Positions 1 to 5,443 of a stretch of 5,443 bases of DNA are shown piece by piece (the first letter of the stretch is position 1; each line of letters starts with the position of its first letter). Under the pieces are notes generated by a model that was not told where the DNA came from, ran no database searches, and saw only the letters and a program-made list of their open reading frames with translations. Location of the stretch: NCBI GenBank assembly GCA_016650435.1, contig JAENVT010000018.1, positions 1 through 5,443 on the forward strand. Reading direction: 5' to 3'. Position numbers and translations under genes: made by a program. This DNA is from Ilumatobacteraceae bacterium. GTDB taxonomy: Bacteria > Actinomycetota > Acidimicrobiia > Acidimicrobiales > Ilumatobacteraceae.

Positions 1-1
1 C

Positions 2-2494
2 GCCAGCGACGACGCGGTGATAATCGGCATCGAGGATTTGCACTGGGCGGACACCTCGACGTGGGATCTGTTCGAGCTGCTCGCCAGGAACCTGTTCGAC
101 GAACACGTCGTGCTGATCGGGACGTTTCGTGCCAACGAGACCAGTGCCAACCCGGCGCAACGGCGACGTCTAGCCGAGTTCACCCGGCTTCCCGCCGTGC
201 ACCGAATCCATCTCGAAGGTCTCGGCCGTGACGAGGTCGCCGCCCGTATCGCAACTATGGTCGCCGGACCGGTGCCTACTGGCCTCGTTGATCAAATCCT
301 CGCTCGAGGCCAAGGAAACCCGTTCTACACCGACGAACTGGTCGCCGCTCACCTTGCCGGTGATGCGCTGCCCGCGGTGCTCACAGATCTAATCTCCGCG
401 GATCTGGCCGGGTTGGACCAGTACAGCCGCGACCTTTTGGGTGTGGTCGCCGCGATCGGTCGGGAGTCGTCGCACGACCTGCTGGTGACAGTCTCCGGCC
501 TCGACGACGCGATGGTCGAAGCTGGGATTCGCGCCGCCATGGGGGCGCATCTGATCGTGGTCGATGGAGGCAGTGAGGCGTACCGGCTCCGCCACGCCCT
601 GATCGGAGAGGTCGTCTACGCCGAGCTGTTGCCATCGGAGCGCAAACGTCTTCATCGTCGCGTCGCTGACGCCATCACGGCGCGCGCGGCGACCTCGAGT
701 CCCGATCTGATCGGTGAGCTTGCTTTTCACTTGGACCGCGCCGGTGATCATGCGGGAGCGTTCGTGGCGTTGCTGGCCGCAGCCGACGCGTCCGAAACGG
801 TCGCTCCAGCTGTTGCGCTCCGCCAGCTCGAGCGGGCCCTCGCGTTGTGGGACGACGTCGGTGACACAGCCGCAGGCATGAATCGCGGGCATCGGATGTG
901 GCAGGCCGCTGAAATTGCGAGCGGGACTGTCGGCGACATCCGCGCGGTGGAGCTCGCGTATGCCGCGTTTGCCATCGGACCGCCGCCCCTCGGCGCAGCA
1001 TGGGGCCACGAACGGCTGGGCCGATACCTGTGGGCAGCGGGCGATCTCGCCGCGAGCGCGCTCGAGTATGAACGTGCAGCGACGCTGCTGGAATCCGGCG
1101 ACGAACATCGTGGCGTCGCAGCTACATTCGCCGGGCTCGCGCAGTCGGAGCTGATGTTCGGCCGGTTCTCTTCGGCCGAGCAGTGGTGCAGCAAAGTGTT
1201 TGAAGGCGTCCAAAGCCGTGACGACGATCCGTTCGCTTGGGTGATGGCGACGAGGGTGCTTGGAATCGTGCGTGCCGCGCAGGACGCCGTTGGTGCAGGT
1301 CTCGCGCTCAGCCGTCAGGCGGTCCATGCCGCGCCAAGCGCTCAGACCCGGGTGCTGGCCACTGAGTACCTAGGGCAGGCCTTGTTGGACGCCGGCCGAA
1401 ACACCGAAGCGGTGAGCGTGACGCTCGACGGTGTCGCCGACTGTCAGCTCACTGGGCTCGACGCGGGCTTCGGCGGGTACTTGGACGCTTTGGCAGCCGA
1501 AGCTTTGATCCGGTTGGGACGGTGGGCCGACGCCGACGTGGTCCTGGCGCGGCGCGACGGCGCCGAAGCCTTCAATCCCGCCCACCTTCGGCTGTGTCGC
1601 TCACGAGCGCTGGGCGCGGCACGCCGAGGCCACATCGACGCAGCCCGAAGCTTCCTGGCTGAAGCGTTCACCCGCCCAGTCGATTCGTTTCACCAGTTGT
1701 TCCTCGACGCGGTGTCAGCTGAGGTTCATCTGATCGCTGGCGACTGGCAGCAAGCGGCGCTCGCCGCCGAGCGCGGCTGGAAGGCGAGCGTCGACGTCGG
1801 CCGGTTGTGGTCAGCACGGTTCGCGATGTTCAGTATCTGTGCGGCGGTCGAACAGACGCTCGACGATCAGGCCAGACGGCAACCCGTAGCCGAGCGTGCC
1901 GTGGCGTCGCGGCTGGCGGAGCGGCTCGACCGAATCTGCTCACCAACGGAACGTGCTGGCGATGCGCTGAGTCCGGATGCGGCCGCGCACCTCGCTCATG
2001 CCACCGCAATGCTGACCCGGCTCACGGGGCCCGATCCCGACGCATGGGCGGCGGCCGCTGTCGCATGGCAGGAGCTCGGGGACCCATGGGGGACCGCCAC
2101 GGCCCGCCTCCGCGAAGCCGACGCAGCCGCTTCCACCGGCAAGGCTGACCGGGCGACCGATGCGCTCCGTGAAGCGAACCGGATCGCCGTGGAACTTGGC
2201 GCGGCGTCGCTGCTCGATGAGATCGCAGCAGTGTCGCGCCGCACCAGGATCAGCCTGCAGGCACCGGACCCGGTACGGCTCGATGGCAACTCGATCGGGC
2301 AGCTCGGCCTCACCCCGCGCGAGGGCGAGGTGCTCGGCTTGGTCGCCACCGGGCACACCAACCGCCAGATCGGTGAAGCGCTGTACGTATCAGAAAAGAC
2401 CGCAAGCGTGCACGTCTCGAACATCTTGCGCAAATTGGCGGTGACCAGCCGCGTCGACGCGGCTGCTGTCGCCCAACGCCTCGGAGTGGCCTGA
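2..2494 (+). CDS. LAL-type LuxR-family transcriptional regulator (5' partial, 830 codons visible)
   Basis: A signal-responsive cytoplasmic transcription factor of the large ATP-binding LuxR (LAL/MalT-like STAND ATPase) type. The frame is already open at base 2, so the start, the Walker A loop and the N-terminus lie upstream. Visible residues counted from base 2: a Walker B strand VIIGIEDLHWAD at about 6-17, a sensor-like VVLIGTFR at 36-43, GNPFYTDEL at about 105-113, and a winged-helix segment with LRHALIGEVVYAELLPSERK and RLH at 196-218. About 500 residues of Ala/Leu-rich helical, TPR-like sequence follow. The LuxR/GerE helix-turn-helix is at 770-830, beginning LTPREGEVLGLVATGHTNRQ with recognition-helix sequence SEKTASVHVSNILRKL. 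In the family, ATP and ligand binding drive oligomerisation and DNA binding; the ligand here cannot be read. The gene lies 108 bases upstream of a membrane protein/exporter pair on the same strand, so local regulation is plausible but inferred. Third-position choice looks more mixed than in the exporter gene. Family call is very secure; target genes are not. Confidence 0.95.
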   Translation, partial: ASDDAVIIGIEDLHWADTSTWDLFELLARNLFDEHVVLIGTFRANETSANPAQRRRLAEFTRLPAVHRIHLEGLGRDEVAARIATMVAGPVPTGLVDQILARGQGNPFYTDELVAAHLAGDALPAVLTDLISADLAGLDQYSRDLLGVVAAIGRESSHDLLVTVSGLDDAMVEAGIRAAMGAHLIVVDGGSEAYRLRHALIGEVVYAELLPSERKRLHRRVADAITARAATSSPDLIGELAFHLDRAGDHAGAFVALLAAADASETVAPAVALRQLERALALWDDVGDTAAGMNRGHRMWQAAEIASGTVGDIRAVELAYAAFAIGPPPLGAAWGHERLGRYLWAAGDLAASALEYERAATLLESGDEHRGVAATFAGLAQSELMFGRFSSAEQWCSKVFEGVQSRDDDPFAWVMATRVLGIVRAAQDAVGAGLALSRQAVHAAPSAQTRVLATEYLGQALLDAGRNTEAVSVTLDGVADCQLTGLDAGFGGYLDALAAEALIRLGRWADADVVLARRDGAEAFNPAHLRLCRSRALGAARRGHIDAARSFLAEAFTRPVDSFHQLFLDAVSAEVHLIAGDWQQAALAAERGWKASVDVGRLWSARFAMFSICAAVEQTLDDQARRQPVAERAVASRLAERLDRICSPTERAGDALSPDAAAHLAHATAMLTRLTGPDPDAWAAAAVAWQELGDPWGTATARLREADAAASTGKADRATDALREANRIAVELGAASLLDEIAAVSRRTRISLQAPDPVRLDGNSIGQLGLTPREGEVLGLVATGHTNRQIGEALYVSEKTASVHVSNILRKLAVTSRVDAAAVAQRLGVA

Positions 2495-2525
2495 CCCCCA
2501 GCTATCGGCAAAACCAGTCGTCACA

Positions 2526-2576
2526 ATCTGAGTACCTGCTCCCGATGCGCGCACGGCTGCCTTAGGCCCAAGGTGA
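2526..2576 (+). promoter_or_regulatory. Putative promoter/operator, copy 1 of a repeated intergenic block
   Basis: ATCTGAG (2526-2532), six variable bases, CTCCCGATGCGCGCAC (2539-2554), five variable bases, CCTTA (2560-2564), and GTGA (2573-2576) match a second block at 4752-4802 with no gap. The conserved parts agree at 31 of 32 positions, while the 19 bases between them agree at only 2. That pattern suggests selected contacts rather than a recent duplication. Inferred layout: CTCCCG as a -35-like element, CCTTAG as a -10-like element with a 15-base spacer, and transcription starting near G2573. This would leave a leader of about 30 bases before GTG 2603. ATCTGAG could then be an upstream activator site. 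None of these elements matches a promoter consensus I can name, so sigma factor and regulator are unknown. Confidence 0.5.
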
Positions 2577-2583
2577 AGTCACC
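2572..2583. repeat. Short perfect inverted repeat GGTGA-AG-TCACC
   Basis: GGTGA and TCACC are perfect reverse complements separated by two bases. The repeat sits just before the ribosome binding site of the gene starting at 2603 and overlaps the last conserved element of the upstream block. A two-base loop is too tight for a stable RNA hairpin, so if it is functional it is more likely a small DNA operator. It could also be chance. Confidence 0.25.
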
Positions 2584-2590
2584 GCTAACC

Positions 2591-2596
2591 AAGGAG
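2591..2596 (+). promoter_or_regulatory. Ribosome binding site deciding the GTG start at 2603
   Basis: AAGGAG lies six bases before GTG 2603, a near-ideal Shine-Dalgarno sequence and spacing. The in-frame GTG at 2573 lies 30 bases upstream, has no comparable site before it, and would place AAGGAG inside the coding sequence. The downstream GTG is therefore the better start. Confidence 0.85.
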
Positions 2597-2602
2597 CCGG
2601 CC

Positions 2603-3055
2603 GTGACAACAGCTACTGCCAACATTTCGATTGGGCACGAGCACCCGCAGGAATGCACCACTGTGATCGTCGCGTGGGGACTTGCCGTCGGGGTCCTCAA
2701 CGCAGCCGTACCGTTCGTGACCTGGTGGATCGACCCCGCGACAGTCCACGCACTGATCGTCTCGCTGATCGCCGCGGTGTACGTCGGCTTCGCTGTCGCC
2801 GACGGCCGGCCCCGCGTCATCGCCGTCGAATGCACCATCACCGCCATCTTCGTGCTCGTCGCGGCGACTGCCGTATCAGCCACCCCCTGGTTGATCGTCG
2901 CCGCGTACGCAGCACACGGTCTGAAAGACCTGTGGCAACTACGCCACCAGTTCGTCGCCGGCACCCGCTGGTGGCCGCCGTTCTGCGTCACCGTCGACTG
3001 GCTCGTCGCCGCGATCGTCGCCGTTGAGATCATCGCTGGCCTCAACTTCCACTGA
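2603..3055 (+). CDS. Small polytopic membrane protein of unknown function (150 aa)
   Basis: An integral membrane protein that I do not recognise by name. Starting at GTG 2603 (strong AAGGAG at 2591-2596), it has 150 residues. Hydrophobic segments lie at about 19-40, 46-67, 74-94, 96-108 and 128-148, giving four or five helices. There is no obvious cleavable signal peptide. The most distinctive part is near the C-terminus: AAHGLKDLWQLRHQF at 103-117, then WWPPFC at 123-128 and D132. The spaced polar residues H105, D109, H115, C128 and D132, at helix ends next to a Trp/Pro motif, look like a possible functional or metal-binding site. I recall similar His/Asp/Cys spacing in some uncharacterised bacterial membrane families (DUF6010-like), but cannot confirm a relationship. 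The exporter gene begins 50 bases after the stop with no terminator seen between them, so the two are probably co-transcribed. The protein could be an accessory to the exporter or an independent membrane component; the sequence does not decide. Confidence 0.85.
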   Translation: MTTATANISIGHEHPQECTTVIVAWGLAVGVLNAAVPFVTWWIDPATVHALIVSLIAAVYVGFAVADGRPRVIAVECTITAIFVLVAATAVSATPWLIVAAYAAHGLKDLWQLRHQFVAGTRWWPPFCVTVDWLVAAIVAVEIIAGLNFH

Positions 3056-3094
3056 CCTTCACCACCTCGAAACACACACCAACCAACACCACCC

Positions 3095-3100
3095 AAGGAG
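3095..3100 (+). promoter_or_regulatory. Ribosome binding site of the MFS exporter gene
   Basis: AAGGAG lies five bases before ATG 3106. It is preceded by a stretch (3070-3096) made only of A and C, which should keep the leader free of RNA secondary structure and favour efficient initiation. Confidence 0.85.
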
Positions 3101-3105
3101 TCACC

Positions 3106-4719
3106 ATGCACGGCCGTCCCATCACTCAGTCCTCTGACCAAACCCATGCCAGCCATCCCAATCGCTGGCGCATCCTCGGCGTGCTCGTGCTCGCCCTACT
3201 CGTCACCTCAATCGACCACACCATCATCAACGTCGCCATGCCCCGACTCGTCGGCGATCTCGGTGCGAGCTCGGCCCAGTTGCAATGGATCGTCGCGTCG
3301 TACACCATCGTGTTCGCCGGCCTGCTCCTCACCGCAGGAAGCATCGGTGATCGCTTCAGCCGCCGACACGCGCTCCTCGCTGGCCTGGCCACATTCCTGG
3401 CCGGCTCCGTGGTCGCCGCCACGGCAGGCTCGACCACCGCTCTCATCGTTGGCCGCTGTGTGATGGGCGTCGGCGGCGCCCTGATCATGCCAACCACGCT
3501 GTCGATCCTCGTCAACGTGTTCGGCGATCCGCGTGAACGCGCCAAGGCCATCGCCGGGTGGACGGCGGCCAGCGGCGTCGGCATCGCCGTGGGACCAATC
3601 ATCGGCGGTGCGTTGATGCGTAGCTTTTCGTGGTCGTCGGTGTTCTGGATCAACGTGCCCGTGCTGATCGCCGCGTTCGTCGGGGCGCTCCACCTCGTAC
3701 CCGACTCCCGAGACCCGCACGCAACACGGCTCGACCCCGTCGGAGCTGTCCTGTCCATCGCCGCGATCGGCTCGCTGGTGTACGCCATCATCCAGGCCCC
3801 CGAGCGCGGTTGGACCTCGACCGCTTCACTCGCCAACTTCGCGGTAGGGGCTGCGATCGGAATCGTGTTCGTTGCCTGGGAGATGCGTCGCGACGATCCG
3901 ATGCTCGACATCGGCCTGTTCCGCAACCGCAGCTTCTCAGCGGGCAGCATCGCGCTCACCTTGCTCTTCTTCGCCATGGCCGGCACCGTGTTCCTGCAAG
4001 CCCAGTACCTGCAGTTCATCCTCGACTACACCCCACTGGCCGCCGGGTTCGCGCTCGTCCCAGCCGCGATCGGAATGCTGCTCGGGACCGGGGCCGGTGC
4101 CCACCTCGCAGCGATGCACGGCGGACGAATCACCGTCACCACCGGCACCCTGATCGCCACCACGGGCGTCGCAGTACAGGCTGCGCTCATGACCGGAGGG
4201 TCATACCTGCCGACCGGCGTCGGTCTGCTCCTGTTCGGCCTCGGCGCTGGCGTCGCCATGCCCGCCGCTACCGAGATGATCATGGCCAGCCTCCCACCAG
4301 CCCGCGCCGGTGTCGGCTCCGCCGTCAACGACACCGTCCGCGAGTTCGGAGGCGCCCTCGGAGTCGCAGTGATCGGCAGCGTCGCAGCCACGAGCTACGC
4401 AACGTCGATGCACCACGAACTCGACCGCTTCCCCAACCTGACCAACACCGACCGCACGATGCTCACCAACAACGTTGGCGCCGCCATCCACACCGCTCGA
4501 CAGCTCGGAGCACAGGGAGACCACCTCGCATCGGTCGCCCGGAACGCATTCGTGGACTCCATGAACAGTTCGCTGTGGATCGCCGCGGGTCTCGCGTTCT
4601 GCGCGGCGCTCGTCGCTCACACACAACTCCCACGTCACACAACACACAGTGCCGTGACACATGGCGAGCCCGCACACCACCACCGGCACGCCACCTCCGA
4701 AGCCACCGCCTCGACCTGA
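3106..4719 (+). CDS. MFS transporter, DHA2 (EmrB/QacA-like) 14-helix drug/proton antiporter
   Basis: A cytoplasmic-membrane exporter expected to use the proton gradient to expel small, often amphipathic or cationic, compounds; the actual substrate cannot be read. It is complete at 537 residues, a normal DHA2 length, with about 14 hydrophobic segments (the first near 21-42, the last near 488-505). Family motifs are clear: SIDHTIINVAMP in helix 1 (35-46, with the membrane Asp at 37), QLQWIVASYTI at helix 2 (58-68), motif A GSIGDRFSRRH in the helix 2-3 loop (78-88), antiporter motif C GVGIAVGPIIGGAL in helix 5 (157-170), and PMLDIGLFRNRSFS after helix 8 (265-278). ATG 3106 is preceded by AAGGAG at 3095-3100. 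The C-terminal tail is unusual: residues 505-528 contain eight histidines, including HHHRH. The gene follows the small membrane protein by 50 bases and probably shares its transcript. A short hairpin overlaps the stop codon. The family assignment is very secure; the drug-resistance role is by family only. Confidence 0.96.
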   Translation: MHGRPITQSSDQTHASHPNRWRILGVLVLALLVTSIDHTIINVAMPRLVGDLGASSAQLQWIVASYTIVFAGLLLTAGSIGDRFSRRHALLAGLATFLAGSVVAATAGSTTALIVGRCVMGVGGALIMPTTLSILVNVFGDPRERAKAIAGWTAASGVGIAVGPIIGGALMRSFSWSSVFWINVPVLIAAFVGALHLVPDSRDPHATRLDPVGAVLSIAAIGSLVYAIIQAPERGWTSTASLANFAVGAAIGIVFVAWEMRRDDPMLDIGLFRNRSFSAGSIALTLLFFAMAGTVFLQAQYLQFILDYTPLAAGFALVPAAIGMLLGTGAGAHLAAMHGGRITVTTGTLIATTGVAVQAALMTGGSYLPTGVGLLLFGLGAGVAMPAATEMIMASLPPARAGVGSAVNDTVREFGGALGVAVIGSVAATSYATSMHHELDRFPNLTNTDRTMLTNNVGAAIHTARQLGAQGDHLASVARNAFVDSMNSSLWIAAGLAFCAALVAHTQLPRHTTHSAVTHGEPAHHHRHATSEATAST

Positions 4720-4733
4720 GCGTTCTACTCAGG
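4715..4733 (+). other. Perfect 6-bp inverted repeat across the exporter stop codon
   Basis: CCTGAG (4715-4720), a seven-base loop CGTTCTA and CTCAGG (4728-4733) form a perfect 6-bp stem that includes the TGA stop. No run of T follows, so it is not a canonical rho-independent terminator. It could slow 3' decay or act as a weak attenuator. CTCAG at 4728-4732 can also pair with CTGAG at 4754-4758, which lies inside the downstream conserved block, giving an alternative fold. Confidence 0.3.
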
Positions 4734-4751
4734 CGAGCCGCGAACAGGCAG

Positions 4752-4802
4752 ATCTGAGGGGTGACTCCCGATGCGCACACCCACCCCTTACAGCGACAGT
4801 GA
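4752..4802 (+). promoter_or_regulatory. Putative promoter/operator, copy 2 of a repeated intergenic block
   Basis: ATCTGAG (4752-4758), six variable bases, CTCCCGATGCGCACAC (4765-4780), five variable bases, CCTTA (4786-4790) and GTGA (4799-4802) repeat the block at 2526-2576 with identical spacing. By analogy the CTCCCG and CCTTAC elements could be -35 and -10 regions with a start near G4799, leaving a leader of about 38 bases before ATG 4837. Its presence in the 117-base gap suggests that the hydrolase gene has its own promoter, co-regulated with the upstream pair. The promoter reading is inference; the repeat itself is seen directly. Confidence 0.5.
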
Positions 4803-4822
4803 TCCACACCAACACCACCACG

Positions 4823-4828
4823 AAGGAA
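4823..4828 (+). promoter_or_regulatory. Ribosome binding site of the hydrolase gene
   Basis: AAGGAA lies eight bases before ATG 4837 and is the only good Shine-Dalgarno match nearby. It supports the start of a gene that runs off the window edge. Confidence 0.8.
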
Positions 4829-4836
4829 TCAACGCC

Positions 4837-5443
4837 ATGAAGAACACACTCGAGCTGAACACCCGAAACGAGACAGGCCCAGCCAACGAACCAGAAATTG
4901 TGAACACCGATGCCGTCGAGGTGCATGAGGGCCACATCGGCCGAGTCGTTGCCGGATCGCTGATCTCCGGTGTGGTGGTGGCAATTGCGCTAGTCGCCGG
5001 GCCATTGGCCGGGGCGAAGGAGCACATCATCACTGGGTCGGTGCTTGTCACGTTCGCGCTGGCCTGGGCGATGTTGGCCCTGCTGTCCGAGCGTTGGACT
5101 GACCAGCCTCAACGGTGGGCGATCGCCCCGGCCGTCTTCATGGCCTTGACTGGTACCGGCATCCTGGCCTTCGCGCCGACTGGCAGCCAGCTCGGATGGG
5201 TCTGGCCACCGGTGGTGGTCGCGCTCACGATCTGGATGATCGTGCACGCCCGCCGGGCACTGCGCAGCCCGACCCGTGTGTGGCTCGTGTACCCGGTGTT
5301 CGCAGCCTTGATGCTGTGCGCTTTCGGCGGCGCCTACGAGACCTACCGCGAGACCACCGACCGCGCCGACTACCCGATGCCAGGCCGCCTGATCGACGTC
5401 GGCAGCCACAGCCTGCACATCAACTGCACAGGCACCGGCAGCC
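4837..5443 (+). CDS. Membrane-anchored alpha/beta-fold hydrolase (3' partial, 202 codons visible)
   Basis: The frame from ATG 4837 (AAGGAA at 4823-4828) is open to the window edge, so the C-terminal part is missing. Residues 1-36 are polar and probably cytoplasmic. Five hydrophobic segments follow at about 38-58, 66-84, 94-113, 119-137 and 147-165. After the last helix comes GGAYETYRETTDRADYPMP and then GRLIDVGSHSLHINCTGTG (183-201). This is the typical opening of an alpha/beta-hydrolase domain of the form G-x-L-x-D-V-G-x-H-x-L-H-x-x-C-x-G-x-G, which normally leads into the oxyanion strand. The nucleophile elbow and the Asp/His of the catalytic triad lie beyond the window, so activity cannot be judged. 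With five helices after a cytoplasmic N-terminus, the hydrolase domain would sit outside the cytoplasmic membrane; this topology is inferred. The gene carries its own copy of the repeated upstream block and follows the exporter by 117 bases, which suggests a linked role in handling the same compound. The substrate is unknown. Confidence 0.85.
   Translation, partial: MKNTLELNTRNETGPANEPEIVNTDAVEVHEGHIGRVVAGSLISGVVVAIALVAGPLAGAKEHIITGSVLVTFALAWAMLALLSERWTDQPQRWAIAPAVFMALTGTGILAFAPTGSQLGWVWPPVVVALTIWMIVHARRALRSPTRVWLVYPVFAALMLCAFGGAYETYRETTDRADYPMPGRLIDVGSHSLHINCTGTGS

Noticed and set aside
17..19. GTG as the true start of the regulator
   Set aside because: The frame is open to the window edge, and this GTG encodes the first Val of the Walker B strand, so the real start must be upstream.
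389..1327. 312-codon open frame on the - strand
   Set aside because: It lies wholly opposite the LAL regulator, whose domains are unmistakable. Its translation is Arg/His/Cys-rich with no recognisable domain, typical of antisense frames in high-GC DNA.
2495..2525. Rho-independent terminator after the regulator gene
   Set aside because: No GC-rich inverted repeat followed by a T run could be found in this stretch.
2573..2602. Upstream GTG start for the small membrane protein
   Set aside because: No Shine-Dalgarno sequence precedes it, and the excellent AAGGAG at 2591-2596 would fall inside the coding region. The bases match the conserved regulatory block instead.
2521..3156. 211-codon open frame on the - strand opposite the small membrane protein
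   Set aside because: Thr/Ala-rich translation with no recognisable domain. The + strand frame has a strong ribosome binding site and a clear membrane protein pattern.
3126..4019. 297-codon open frame on the - strand
   Set aside because: It is antisense to the exporter gene and its translation shows no family motif or coherent membrane or globular pattern.
3630..4757. 375-codon + strand frame overlapping the exporter
   Set aside because: It is a shifted frame of the exporter gene and its product is an Arg-rich, low-complexity translation. The exporter frame carries all the conserved motifs.

Overview
The window reads as chromosomal DNA from a high-GC Gram-positive bacterium, most likely an actinomycete-type organism (Actinomycetota). 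The grounds are a strong preference for G or C at third codon positions, strong AAGGAG-type ribosome binding sites, a GTG start, and a large LuxR-type ATPase regulator of a kind common in that phylum. No genus can be named from the sequence alone.

All four genes lie on the + strand. Bases 2-2494 hold the 3' part (830 codons) of a large ATP-binding LuxR-family (LAL) transcriptional regulator, whose start and Walker A motif lie upstream of the window. After a 108-base gap comes a small polytopic membrane protein of unknown function (2603-3055, GTG start). Fifty bases later comes a complete 14-helix DHA2-type major facilitator exporter (3106-4719). After a 117-base gap comes the 5' part of a gene for a membrane-anchored alpha/beta-hydrolase (4837 to the window edge): about five transmembrane helices, then the first strands of the hydrolase domain. 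This last gene has no stop codon in the window.

The most notable signal outside the genes is a repeated block in the two longer gaps. ATCTGAG, then 6 unrelated bases, then CTCCCGATGCGCRCAC, then 5 unrelated bases, then CCTTA, occurs at 2526-2564 and again at 4752-4790 with identical spacing. A GTGA follows at the same offset in both. One copy precedes the small-membrane-protein/exporter pair and the other precedes the hydrolase gene. The simplest reading is a shared promoter or operator that makes these two transcription units one regulon. The neighbouring LAL protein is an obvious but unproven candidate regulator.

As a working model, which is inference, the cluster is an inducible membrane module. 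A signal-responsive ATPase regulator would control an exporter with a histidine-rich tail, a small membrane protein of unknown role, and a membrane-tethered hydrolase that could modify a compound handled by the exporter. No RNA gene, CRISPR array, insertion sequence or convincing rho-independent terminator was seen.
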